DNA of 64,000 nt from Haliscomenobacter sp965225875 (GTDB taxonomy: Bacteria; Bacteroidota; Bacteroidia; Chitinophagales; Saprospiraceae). Below are positions 40,963-49,319 of the stretch, in pieces. The notes under the pieces are model-generated. The model was not told where the DNA came from. It ran no database searches and saw only the letters and a program-made list of their open reading frames with translations. The position numbers and the translations under genes were made by a program. The stretch spans positions 1,302,001 to 1,366,000 of the forward strand of contig NZ_CBDDBS010000003.1 in the NCBI RefSeq assembly GCF_965225875.1, read 5' to 3'. The number at the start of each line of letters is the position of its first letter. Positions within the stretch are counted from its first letter, which is position 1.

Positions 40963-43119
40963 TTACACATTATTCAAATCAATCGGCAACTTCCGCAAAC
41001 GCTTGCCCGTAGCCGCAAAAATGGCATTCGCCAAAGCAGGCGCTACTGGCGGCAAGCCAGGCTCGCCTACCCCACCGGGTACTTCTCCACTGTTAACAAT
41101 GTGAATTTCCATCTCCGGTGCTTCATTGATGCGCATGATTGGGTAATCGTTGAAATTAGACTGTTGCGCCATGCCTCCAGCGTAAGTGATGCCAGGTTTA
41201 ATAGCTGCAGTTAAGCCCATTACGATGTTGCCTTCGGTTTGTGCCTTGACGTTGTCAGGGTTAACGTGCCAGCCACAATCGATAACGGATACTACTTTAT
41301 CAATTTTGACACTGCCGTCGCCTTGTTTGGAAACGGTCACACAACAAGCGCTGATGCTACCAAAACTTTTGAACATGGCAACACCCCGGCCTTGCCCCGC
41401 GGGTAGTTTTTCCTTCCAGTTGGCTTTTTCGGAGATTACTTCCAGCACTTTTTTGAAACGAGCATCCTGAAGTACCCCCAAACGAGCTTCAATCGGATCC
41501 TGACCCGCTGCATGCGCGAGTTCATCCATAAAACACTCTTGTCCAAAGGCAAAATTGGAAGCATATACCGAACGCCACCACACGATTGGAATATCAGTTT
41601 TGACATTGCTCCAGCTCAGTTTCCAAACCGGGAGGTTGTATTTGTGGTTTTCAGCACTCAACTCGCCAGTAATCCAATCATCTACTTCGTGGTCCTTCAA
41701 GCCATTAAACACCTGGCGATTAATAGACTCACCGATGGCATGATGGTGGAATGCCGCGATTTTTTTGCCGTTTACTGCGCCACGCATCGCGCTCAACATA
41801 CCTGGGCGATAAGGCCCTTGGCTAATGTCATCCTCACGAGTCCAAATGACTTTGACCGGTTTTTTCAATTCCTTGGATAAAAAGCAGGCTTCCAGCAAAA
41901 AGTCGTGATAAGCTTTGCGGCCAAAGGCTCCACCCAACAAAAAGACGTTGATTTTGATCTGTTCTGGTTTCACTTTGAGGTAACCCGCTACGTCCCTCAA
42001 TGCCCAATCTGGCCCTTGAATCGGAGCCCATATTTCCACCTCCCCATTGTCTTTGACATGAGCGATGGCGTTTTCAGGTTCAATCGGGGCATGCGCCAGG
42101 AAAGGTGTTTCATACACTGCCTCCAGCGTCTTTTCAGCATGCGCCAAAGCTTGATCGATGTCCCCTTTTTCTTCAAAATTGATGCCTTCCGCTTTAGCGG
42201 CTTCGTAACTTTTGGCGAAATAGCTGTCCGTGGTCATTTTATCAAGGCCACTGTTGTCCCAAGTTACGTTCAGGGCTTTTTTGGCTTTGAGGGCAGCCCA
42301 CCAGTTGGTCGCGATCACTGCAACTGCTTCTGAAGTCCGGTGGGGCATGGGGCGCTCCGCCTTCATAACCTTGATGACTCCAGGGATTTTTTTAGCAGCT
42401 GTATCGTCAATGGAGACGATTTTGCCATGGATGGCTGGAGCATGCAGAATAGCCGCATAAACCATTCCAGGCACATCTACGTCCATCCCAAAAACTGCTT
42501 TGCCAGTTACCCGATCGGGCACATCCAGGCGTGGTTTGGTTTTGCCAATGATTTTAAAATCCTTCGGATCCTTCAGTTTAGGATTTTTGGGGATCGGCAA
42601 TTTGGAAGCTTCATCGGCCAATTCGCCGTAGGAGAAACTTTTATCGCTGTTGCGTTGGTGAATGCGACCATCTTCAGCGTAACATTTGTCAATTGAGACT
42701 CCCCAGCGTTTGGCGGCAGTTTCTGTCAGCATTTCTTTGGCTGCTGCGCCAGCTTTGCGCAGTGGCTCCCACAATTCACGTACACTACTGCTACCGCCAG
42801 AGGTTTGGCTACCGTATTTGGATTTTCCATCCGACTGGATGAGTTTGACTTTTTCCAAACTCACTTCCAGTTCTTCCGCCAAAAGGGAAGGTACCGCCTG
42901 GGTTGAACCCTGCCCCATGTCTGGGCGTGGGTTGACCAGGGTGATGTTGCCCAAATTATCGATGATGATAAAAGGGTTGATTTCAAGTTGTAAGGCTTCT
43001 TCCGTCAATTTGACGATCGAAGCATTTTTGGCGATTGAGGAGACCCCCAGCATCAGTCCCAAACCGGACAAACTGCTTAGCCTCAAAAATTCGCGACGAC
43101 TATTGGAATTTGGTGCCAT
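40963..43119 (-). CDS. Molybdenum hydroxylase large subunit, isoquinoline oxidoreductase-like
   Basis: 718-residue molybdopterin-binding subunit of the xanthine dehydrogenase family, closest in layout to isoquinoline 1-oxidoreductase beta subunit. The N-terminus has a Tat signal (SRREFLRLSS plus hydrophobic stretch), so the folded cofactor-loaded enzyme is exported. Glycine-rich cofactor-binding regions such as LLGGAFGRKAYHDF and the C-terminal GVGEPGLPPVAPALANAIF (with the catalytic Glu in GEPG) are visible. It follows the iron-sulfur subunit by 27 bases. The electron acceptor is probably a cytochrome not found here. Confidence 0.92.
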   Translation of the reverse strand: MAPNSNSRREFLRLSSLSGLGLMLGVSSIAKNASIVKLTEEALQLEINPFIIIDNLGNITLVNPRPDMGQGSTQAVPSLLAEELEVSLEKVKLIQSDGKSKYGSQTSGGSSSVRELWEPLRKAGAAAKEMLTETAAKRWGVSIDKCYAEDGRIHQRNSDKSFSYGELADEASKLPIPKNPKLKDPKDFKIIGKTKPRLDVPDRVTGKAVFGMDVDVPGMVYAAILHAPAIHGKIVSIDDTAAKKIPGVIKVMKAERPMPHRTSEAVAVIATNWWAALKAKKALNVTWDNSGLDKMTTDSYFAKSYEAAKAEGINFEEKGDIDQALAHAEKTLEAVYETPFLAHAPIEPENAIAHVKDNGEVEIWAPIQGPDWALRDVAGYLKVKPEQIKINVFLLGGAFGRKAYHDFLLEACFLSKELKKPVKVIWTREDDISQGPYRPGMLSAMRGAVNGKKIAAFHHHAIGESINRQVFNGLKDHEVDDWITGELSAENHKYNLPVWKLSWSNVKTDIPIVWWRSVYASNFAFGQECFMDELAHAAGQDPIEARLGVLQDARFKKVLEVISEKANWKEKLPAGQGRGVAMFKSFGSISACCVTVSKQGDGSVKIDKVVSVIDCGWHVNPDNVKAQTEGNIVMGLTAAIKPGITYAGGMAQQSNFNDYPIMRINEAPEMEIHIVNSGEVPGGVGEPGLPPVAPALANAIFAATGKRLRKLPIDLNNV

Positions 43120-43146
43120 AAGCTCTTGATAATTGAGGATGAGGGA

Positions 43147-43659
43147 TTATTTACCGCCGGCTTTGCCTACTTTCTGGCTGCCACCGCCACTGGTTTTGGA
43201 TAAATCAGCGGCACGGTGAATGGCTTTGCGGATGCGGTCGTAAGTGCCACAGCGGCAGAGGTTACCACTCATGGCACTGTTGATGTCTTCGTCTGTTGGA
43301 TCAGGAGTGGTTTTGAGCAAGGCAACTGCTGACATGATCTGGCCGGATTGGCAATAGCCACATTGCGGCACTTGCTCTTCGATCCAGGCTTGTTGCACGG
43401 CATGGAGGGTAACTCCATCCGAAATGCCTTCAATCGTGGTCAGTTTGGCACTTTTGGCCAAAGAAGATACAGGAGTTTGACAGGAACGGATGGGCTGACC
43501 ATTCAAGTGGACGGTACAAGCGCCACAAAGCGCCATACCACAACCAAATTTGGTCCCTTTCAGTCCTGCAAAATCGCGCAGAACCCAAAGCAAAGGCATG
43601 TCTGGCTCAACATCCACCGTTACTTTTTTCCCATTGACATTTAGGTTATAAACAGCCAT
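43147..43659 (-). CDS. Molybdenum hydroxylase 2Fe-2S subunit
   Basis: 170-residue small subunit with two [2Fe-2S] clusters. Ligands of the plant-ferredoxin-type cluster are in GTKFGCGMALCGACTVH and SCQTP; those of the second are in CGYCQSG and NLCRCGTY. It has no signal peptide, so it would be exported with the Tat-bearing large subunit. The start at 43659 is chosen as the family's usual N-terminus (MAVYNLNVNGK); a longer frame is unlikely. First gene of a two-gene operon. A glycine/lysine-rich tail of about 15 residues is unusual. Confidence 0.92.
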   Translation of the reverse strand: MAVYNLNVNGKKVTVDVEPDMPLLWVLRDFAGLKGTKFGCGMALCGACTVHLNGQPIRSCQTPVSSLAKSAKLTTIEGISDGVTLHAVQQAWIEEQVPQCGYCQSGQIMSAVALLKTTPDPTDEDINSAMSGNLCRCGTYDRIRKAIHRAADLSKTSGGGSQKVGKAGGK

Positions 43660-43752
43660 TGTGATGAATTTTGGGTGTAAAACAGCATTAAAGGTACTCA
43701 ATTCTAAAAGTCAATACCAGATAAATGTTGCCATTTGGGGCAAAAATGCAAT

Positions 43753-44604
43753 TTAAAAGGAGGATAGATGACGTCTTCGAAAGTCCTTCGGGTTTTCGCC
43801 ATTTAACTTTTTAAAGGTTTTATTAAAATGAGACAGGTTTTCAAACCCACTTTCGTAACAAGCTTCTGATACATTGTATTGCTTTAACAACAGGCGTTTA
43901 GCCGTATTGATTCGGTATTGGTTCAAAAATTCGGTAAAGGTCATACCCGTCATTTTTTTGAAATACCGGCAAAAGGCAGCGTTCGATAAATTGGTCAATG
44001 CGACGATTTCCTCCATCCTGATTTTAGCCCGGTGGTGTTTTTCTACAAAATGATAAATCCGCTGCAGCCTTTGTTGGTCCTGAAAGTATTGCTCATTTTG
44101 GATGGGCGTTGCACCTAGCTTTTGTGCATCAGTACTCAAAGCCAGGGTTTGAAAAATATCCAACAACTCCATAAGCTGCTGAAAGTGACTCAGATTGACT
44201 AAGCGTTTTAGTCGTTGCCCAATCGTGGTTTTGGTTTCTCCCAAAAAAGAGACCCCTTCCCTACCCTGTTCAAACAAATGCCGCACATCGCTCAGCTCTG
44301 GTGCCAGAAAAAAGCTTTTGCCCAAAAAATCCTCCTTGAGTTGAATGACAATTTTGTAATGTTCATGCTCTACCCCGTAATCAAAATTGAGGTGTGGCAC
44401 ATTGGGGCCAATAAAAACCAAATCGCTGCCTTCGTAACGCGAGATATGATCTCCGATGTGTCTGGTGCCATTGGCCCCTTCAATGTAAACCAGTTCGTAT
44501 TCGGGATGGTAATGCCACAAAAAGGTGTTGTGCAAACGTGGGGTGAGCAAAATCCGGAAAGAACGATCCGTATCAGGTCGAATGTCTTCAAACTGGATTT
44601 TCAT
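43753..44604 (-). CDS. AraC-family transcriptional regulator
   Basis: 283-residue regulator. Residues 1-150 form a cupin-like ligand-binding domain (the HYHPEYELVYIEGANG block), and the last 100 residues hold the two helix-turn-helix motifs of AraC/XylS proteins (MEEIVALTNLSNAAFCRYFKK and the SEACYESGFENLSHFNKTFKK segment). It is divergent from the dioxygenase gene at 44764, with a palindrome and two promoter-like boxes between them, so it probably controls that gene cluster in response to a sugar-like ligand. Confidence 0.9.
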   Translation of the reverse strand: MKIQFEDIRPDTDRSFRILLTPRLHNTFLWHYHPEYELVYIEGANGTRHIGDHISRYEGSDLVFIGPNVPHLNFDYGVEHEHYKIVIQLKEDFLGKSFFLAPELSDVRHLFEQGREGVSFLGETKTTIGQRLKRLVNLSHFQQLMELLDIFQTLALSTDAQKLGATPIQNEQYFQDQQRLQRIYHFVEKHHRAKIRMEEIVALTNLSNAAFCRYFKKMTGMTFTEFLNQYRINTAKRLLLKQYNVSEACYESGFENLSHFNKTFKKLNGENPKDFRRRHLSSF

Positions 44605-44615
44605 GCTTTTTTGTT

Positions 44616-44639
44616 CAAAAATAACTAATCAAATTGATT
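44616..44639 (-). promoter_or_regulatory. AraC gene promoter box and adjacent palindrome
   Basis: On the minus strand TATTTTTG (44616-44623) fits the TAnnTTTG box, 12 bases before the AraC start. Directly beside it is AATCAA-A-TTGATT (44627-44639), a perfect 6+1+6 palindrome, placed between the -7 and -33 regions, as expected for an autorepression site. Confidence 0.45.
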
Positions 44640-44711
44640 TTCTAGCCCAAATAGGTCAATGGAGAACAAAAAAATGCAATTCTGGGGGTGGAAAAGGCAC
44701 TGTCGCTTGGA

Positions 44712-44719
44712 TAATTTTG
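44712..44719 (+). promoter_or_regulatory. Candidate -7 promoter element
   Basis: TAATTTTG fits TAnnTTTG and lies 45 bases before the ATG at 44764. No clear -33 element is seen, which would fit a promoter that needs an activator. Confidence 0.4.
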
Positions 44720-44763
44720 CTTTATCAATCAACAGTTCCTTTTTCACCATCAAATCCAATACC

Positions 44764-45753
44764 ATGCAACCTGAAACACCCACCATGGCACCCTCGATGA
44801 CACCAACAATGACCTTTGACCACAATCACGAAGATATCCCCGGTAACCCCTCTACCGCAAAAAGCAGTCAGGCCAAGCTCAGTGATCGTTCGAATGGCCA
44901 ACCGCTCCGCGTGTTGTCAGAAGAAGATTGGCAGTTTTGGCAACACAATGGCTACATCGTTGTCAAAGGTGCTGTACCCAAGGAAAACTGCGCAAAAATG
45001 GCTGCACTACTTTGGGAGTTTGAAGAAAAAGACCCGAAAGACCCAGAAACCTGGTACGCCCCCGCTCGCGCCGAAATGCGAATGAAGGAGTTGACCAACA
45101 GCGGAATGGTAGAAATATACAACCACCAATACCTCTGGGACAATCGGCAATCTGAACGTTTGTACAACGCTTTTGTGGACATTTGGGGTACCGAAAAATT
45201 GTGGGTAACCATCGACAGGGCCAATTTGAATTTCCCCTCTCGCCCCGGGCATGAGTTCAAAGGTTTTATCCACTGGGATTACGACCCTGAAACAAAACCC
45301 CAAAATGTCCAAGGCGTACTGGCTTTGGCCGACCAAACCGATGAAAACATGGGGGGATTTCAGTGTGTCCCTGAATTGTTCCGCACCTATGATACATGGA
45401 AGCTCACGCAACCAGCCGACCGCGATCACTTCAAGCCAGATGTGACTGGATTTGAACTGGTAAAAGTAAAAATGGAAGCCGGCGATTTGTTGATTTTCAA
45501 CTCCAGCCTGGCCCACGGCATCCGCCCAAATATGAGTAAGGATAAGGTGCGGATCGCTCAGTACATTTCCATGATGCCAGCCCAGGAAGAAGACCAGGCA
45601 TTATTGAACTGGCGCCTCAATTCCTGGAGAGATCGCATTGCACCTGAAGGTTATGCTTTCCCGGGCGACCCTCGCAAGTGGGAACAAACCCGCTACCAAA
45701 CGGCTGAATTAAGTTCATTGGGCAAAAAGTTGCTGGGATTGGAAAAATGGTAA
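44764..45753 (+). CDS. Phytanoyl-CoA dioxygenase-family protein
   Basis: 329-residue Fe(II)/2-oxoglutarate oxygenase-like protein. Iron ligands can be read as His and Asp in FIHWDYDPET and the distal His in SSLAHGIRPN; the Arg that binds 2-oxoglutarate is likely in KVRIAQYIS. The N-terminal 40 residues are Pro/Thr-rich and low in complexity. The ATG at 44764 is chosen because the longer frame runs through the promoter region. First gene of a probable cluster with an aldo/keto reductase and a sugar permease. Substrate unknown. Confidence 0.87.
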   Translation: MQPETPTMAPSMTPTMTFDHNHEDIPGNPSTAKSSQAKLSDRSNGQPLRVLSEEDWQFWQHNGYIVVKGAVPKENCAKMAALLWEFEEKDPKDPETWYAPARAEMRMKELTNSGMVEIYNHQYLWDNRQSERLYNAFVDIWGTEKLWVTIDRANLNFPSRPGHEFKGFIHWDYDPETKPQNVQGVLALADQTDENMGGFQCVPELFRTYDTWKLTQPADRDHFKPDVTGFELVKVKMEAGDLLIFNSSLAHGIRPNMSKDKVRIAQYISMMPAQEEDQALLNWRLNSWRDRIAPEGYAFPGDPRKWEQTRYQTAELSSLGKKLLGLEKW

Positions 45754-45758
45754 TTTTG
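45751..45758 (+). promoter_or_regulatory. Candidate internal -7 element
   Basis: TAATTTTG starts with the stop codon of the dioxygenase gene and lies 24 bases before the aldo/keto reductase ATG. A TTG stands 18 bases upstream (45730-45732). It could give the downstream genes their own promoter. Confidence 0.35.
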
Positions 45759-45781
45759 CACATCCATTTTAACCCATCCTT

Positions 45782-46612
45782 ATGCTGTTACCATCTTATC
45801 AGGATTTTTACACCGAGCTCAACAATGGCGTTTCGATGCCCTTGTTGGGCTTGGGTGTTTATGACATGTACAATCAGGAAGCCGAAAGGGCCATTCTTCA
45901 AGCCCTGGAAATAGGCTATCGACTGATTGATACCGCCAGCATGTACACCAACGAAGTTGAAGTTGGCAATGCCATTCGTCAATCCGGGATTCCTCGTCAG
46001 GAAATTTTCCTGACCACTAAAGTCAATGACTCGGATCATGGGTATGACGAGGCCTTGCGGGCTTTTGAAAACAGTCAACGCAAATTGAACTGTGAGTACA
46101 TTGACCTTTACCTGGTCCATTGGCCGATCAAAAACAAAAGACAGGATACCTGGCGGGCGCTGGAACGCTTGTACCAGGAAGGGCAGGTCCGGGCCATTGG
46201 GGTTGCCAATTATTTGGAGCCTTTTTTGGATGAATTGTTGCCTAGTGCCGCAATCGTCCCAACAGTTAATCAAGTGGAATTCAGCCCCTATTTGTTTTTA
46301 GCCAATTTGCTGCAGCGTTGTCGAGGTGAAAGAATTGTGCTGCAGGCCTACACCCCCTTGGTGCGTGGCGAACGTTTTAATGACCCAAAATTGCTGAGCT
46401 TGGCCCAAAAATACGACAAAACGCCTGCTCAAATTATCCTGCGTTGGGCCCTCCAACTGGGCGTTTCCACCATCCCTAAGTCAGCCAATCCAAAACGTCT
46501 GCAAGAAAATTTTGATCTTTTTGATTTCTCCATCAGTGATACAGATATGGCATATTTGGCTACCTTTAACGAGGATTACCGGATAGTCCCGAGTCCAATC
46601 TCAATGCTTTAA
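45782..46612 (+). CDS. Aldo/keto reductase
   Basis: 276-residue NADPH-dependent oxidoreductase with a TIM-barrel fold. Family signatures are RLIDTASMYTNEVEVG (catalytic Asp and Tyr), LTTKVND (Lys), YLVHWPI (His) and the cofactor-binding IPKSANPKRLQEN near the C-terminus. It would reduce an aldehyde or keto sugar. It follows the dioxygenase gene by 28 bases. A family B inverted repeat begins at its stop codon. Confidence 0.9.
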   Translation: MLLPSYQDFYTELNNGVSMPLLGLGVYDMYNQEAERAILQALEIGYRLIDTASMYTNEVEVGNAIRQSGIPRQEIFLTTKVNDSDHGYDEALRAFENSQRKLNCEYIDLYLVHWPIKNKRQDTWRALERLYQEGQVRAIGVANYLEPFLDELLPSAAIVPTVNQVEFSPYLFLANLLQRCRGERIVLQAYTPLVRGERFNDPKLLSLAQKYDKTPAQIILRWALQLGVSTIPKSANPKRLQENFDLFDFSISDTDMAYLATFNEDYRIVPSPISML

Positions 46613-46703
46613 AGTTGAGGAGTTTAGAAGTTGAGAAGTTGAGTACGGTAATGCCCAAGTCGCTGCGGTAGCCTCAACTCCTCAACCTCTCAACTCCTCA
46701 ACT
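46613..46703. repeat. Long inverted repeat, family B (gttgag type)
   Basis: Arms 46613-46643 and 46673-46703 match at 28 of 31 positions. They consist of repeated GTTGAGAA-type units. The centre contains GCGGTAGCCTCAAC, also present in the element at 62735-62844. It separates two genes on the same strand. Confidence 0.8.
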
Positions 46704-46721
46704 AATTTTCAAATTTTCAAC

Positions 46722-47114
46722 ATGAAACCAACCTTACTAACGATCGCCTTACTACTTTGTGGGCTCACTGCCACAGTGCAGGCCCAATCACCTAATGCAG
46801 GAAAAAAGATGCTCCTACGTCACGCAGTATTGTTCAAGTTCAAGGACAGCAGTAGTCCAGCCGAAGTGAAACAAGTAGAGGACGCCTTTCGGGCCCTGCC
46901 CAAGCAGATCAAAGAAGTTAAAAGCTTTGAATGGGGCACGAACAACAGTCCAGAGAACCTCAACCAAGGGTTTACCCACTGTTTTTTCGTCACTTTTGCT
47001 TCGGAAGCAGATCGGGAAGTATACCTCCCCCACCCTGCACACAAAGCTTTTGTGGAGGTGTTAAAACCTCATTTGGACAAAGTTTTGGTATTGGATTATT
47101 GGTCAAAAAAATAG
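46722..47114 (+). CDS. Exported Dabb-domain protein
   Basis: 130-residue protein with a signal peptide (about residues 1-22), followed by a stress-responsive alpha/beta barrel (Dabb) domain: LLRHAVLFKFKDSSSPAEV, the FEWGTNNSPENL segment, and the FVTFASEADREVYLPHPAH block. Members form small dimeric barrels; their function is largely unknown and an exported form is less common. It ends 7 bases before the permease start, so the two are cotranscribed. Confidence 0.87.
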   Translation: MKPTLLTIALLLCGLTATVQAQSPNAGKKMLLRHAVLFKFKDSSSPAEVKQVEDAFRALPKQIKEVKSFEWGTNNSPENLNQGFTHCFFVTFASEADREVYLPHPAHKAFVEVLKPHLDKVLVLDYWSKK

Positions 47115-47121
47115 CAACACA

Positions 47122-48531
47122 ATGAACAACCGTACTGCGTTGTACACCCTGATGAGCGTGTGGTTCTTTTGGGGTTTTATCGCTGCATCAAATGGCATCC
47201 TGATTCCGATGTTCAAAGAGCAGTTCAATTTGCAGCAATGGCAATCCCAATTGGTGGATTTCGCCTTCTACGCTGCTTATTTTGTAGGTTCAATCCTCTA
47301 TTTTTTGGTTTCTGCCGCACTCAAGGGTGATATCCTCAACCGCATTGGTTACCGTCAAGGGATCATGTACGGTTTTATCATTTCTGCCGTAGGTACCCTG
47401 CTGTTTATCCCTGCTGCTTCCTTGCAATCTTTCCCGCTGCTTTTGGGTGGTTTGTTTGTGGTCGGCCTTGGGTTTTCACTGCAACAAACGTCTACTCAGC
47501 CCTTTATGATTGCCCTCGGCGATCCAGCAACGGGTGCACACCGCATCAACCTGGGTGGCGCGGTCAACAACCTGGGGACAACTATCGGGCCAGTGTTGAT
47601 CAGTTTTGTCATTTTTGGCTCGGTTGGTGATGCAGCTCCCGAAGGGGTCGGTATTGAAGCGGTAAAAATGCCTTTCCTGGTGATTGGGGTGATTTTTATC
47701 CTCTTTGCCCTGTTTTTCCGCTTTTCCAAATTGCCTACCATCACCAATGACGAGGACGTCCAGATTGGTACCGGGGTGTTGAAATACCCGCAATTGGTGC
47801 TCGGAATGATTGCCATTTTTTGCTATGTAGGTGCAGAGGTAACCATTGGTAGCAACCTGGGCGAATATTTGAGCAAGACCCAAAACCTGGATTCTTCTCA
47901 AATTTCTGAATACATCTCCCTGTTTTGGGGCAGTATGATGATGGGGCGTTGGACTGCAGCCTTGAGCAATTTCAATTTTAGACCTGCGGTAAAAACCCTC
48001 TTGACCTTCGTTACTCCTTTTGTAGCCTTCGGAGTGGTGTTATTTGTCAACGCTCTGCGTGGATCAGATGTTTCGCCGCTCTATACCTATGCATTCTGTG
48101 TATTGATCATCATCGCCGCGTTTTTTGCAGCGCAAGAAAAGCCCATTCGCACTATGGTGCTCTTCTCTTTGTTGGGTGGAGTGGCCATGGTTATTGGTAT
48201 GCTCACTTCCGGGCAAGTGGCTTTGTTTGCCTTCATTAGCGGCGGCTTGTTTTGCTCAGTACTTTGGCCTTGTATTTTTTCGCTGGCTACTGCAGGTTTG
48301 GGCAAATACACCAACCAGGGCTCCGCTTACCTGATCATGATGATTTTGGGTGGTGCGGTGGTTCCGGTTACCCAAGGGGCACTGGCAGATGGAATTGGCA
48401 TTAAACTGTCTTATGTTGTGCCATTGCTTTGTTTTGCTTACTTGTTGTTCTTTGGTGTGCGGGTTCAAACCGTTCTGAAGCACCAAGGGTTGGATTTTGA
48501 CCGCGATGTGGCTGTGAAGGCGGGGCACTAA
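47122..48531 (+). CDS. Sugar:proton symporter, FucP/GlcP-like MFS permease
   Basis: 469-residue inner-membrane transporter with twelve hydrophobic segments. The block VWFFWGFIAASNGILIPMF at the N-terminus and the SLQQTSTQPFMIALGDP segment are typical of the FHS (fucose/glucose/galactose) family. It would import a neutral sugar. With the reductase and dioxygenase genes upstream and an AraC regulator it suggests a sugar or polyol utilisation cluster. A family A hairpin follows at 48563. Confidence 0.9.
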   Translation: MNNRTALYTLMSVWFFWGFIAASNGILIPMFKEQFNLQQWQSQLVDFAFYAAYFVGSILYFLVSAALKGDILNRIGYRQGIMYGFIISAVGTLLFIPAASLQSFPLLLGGLFVVGLGFSLQQTSTQPFMIALGDPATGAHRINLGGAVNNLGTTIGPVLISFVIFGSVGDAAPEGVGIEAVKMPFLVIGVIFILFALFFRFSKLPTITNDEDVQIGTGVLKYPQLVLGMIAIFCYVGAEVTIGSNLGEYLSKTQNLDSSQISEYISLFWGSMMMGRWTAALSNFNFRPAVKTLLTFVTPFVAFGVVLFVNALRGSDVSPLYTYAFCVLIIIAAFFAAQEKPIRTMVLFSLLGGVAMVIGMLTSGQVALFAFISGGLFCSVLWPCIFSLATAGLGKYTNQGSAYLIMMILGGAVVPVTQGALADGIGIKLSYVVPLLCFAYLLFFGVRVQTVLKHQGLDFDRDVAVKAGH

Positions 48532-48562
48532 TACGCTTCAGCCTTTTGAGGTAATTCTTAAG

Positions 48563-48632
48563 TGCCTAAGGTTTCTGAGGTGGTGAAAAAACTGCATAGC
48601 AATGTTCTTCACCACCTCAGAAACCTCAGGCA
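48563..48632. repeat. Long inverted repeat, family A
   Basis: Arms 48563-48587 and 48608-48632 match at 24 of 25 positions (core CACCACCTCAGAAACCT). The right flank continues into CACCTAAGTAGCTT (48643-48656), a tail shared with the element at 58046-58142. It lies after the permease gene. Confidence 0.85.
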
Positions 48633-48756
48633 ATTAAGGAAACACCTAAGTAGCTTCAAAATTCGAGATACTAAGATTTATGTAAAAAATGTCGCTTTGA
48701 TATTTACTTTTTGCCACCAACCAGACTCCCTAATTGTCTCATGTGGAAAAAAGAAA

Positions 48757-49308
48757 ATGGCCTACCCATCCAAAATTGTCACCAACCCCATCACCGGGCA
48801 ATCCATAAAATTCATTCAAACCAGCCGCGACACTCAAGGGCTTCTCCTGGAAATGGAAAGCACCTACCAACCCCATTCCACTGAACCAATGCCTCACTTT
48901 CATCCGCAACAGGAAGAGCATTTCAAAGTTTTAAGTGGTAGCGTTTCTGTACGTCTCAATGGTGATTTAAAGGTTCTTAATGCAGGCGATACCCTCACTA
49001 TTTTCCCCAATCAAGTCCATTCCATGTGGAACCATTCAAAAGAAAAAACAGTCTTAAACTGGCAGGTCCGACCCGCCCTGGATACCGAGTATTTTCTGGA
49101 AATGGGCATGGGGCTAGCTCAAGCAGGTAAGGTAAAAGCCGATGGCATGCCCAATTTATTACAAAGTGTAGTCCTTGTCACTCGTTTTAAAAACGTGTAC
49201 CGCCTGGCCAAACCTGGCCCGATTGTGCAGAAAATCGTATTCTCCATCCTTGCCCCCTTTGCTCGACTAATAGGCTATCGAGCCATTTATCGGGAATACC
49301 TGGATTGA
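48757..49308 (+). CDS. Cupin-domain protein
   Basis: 183-residue protein with a single cupin barrel. The metal-binding motif is visible as PHFHPQQEEHFKVLSG, with the second half in PNQVHSMWN. A C-terminal segment of about 60 residues is basic and hydrophobic. No signal peptide. Function unknown; members include isomerases, dioxygenases and sugar-binding regulators. The ATG at 48757 is chosen because the longer frame would translate the preceding hairpin element. Confidence 0.82.
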   Translation: MAYPSKIVTNPITGQSIKFIQTSRDTQGLLLEMESTYQPHSTEPMPHFHPQQEEHFKVLSGSVSVRLNGDLKVLNAGDTLTIFPNQVHSMWNHSKEKTVLNWQVRPALDTEYFLEMGMGLAQAGKVKADGMPNLLQSVVLVTRFKNVYRLAKPGPIVQKIVFSILAPFARLIGYRAIYREYLD

Positions 49309-49319
49309 TCAAACAAGCC

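Noticed and set aside
48562..48756. N-terminal extension of the cupin gene by 65 codons
   Set aside because: It would translate through the family A hairpin, and the downstream ATG at 48757 gives a normal cupin length.
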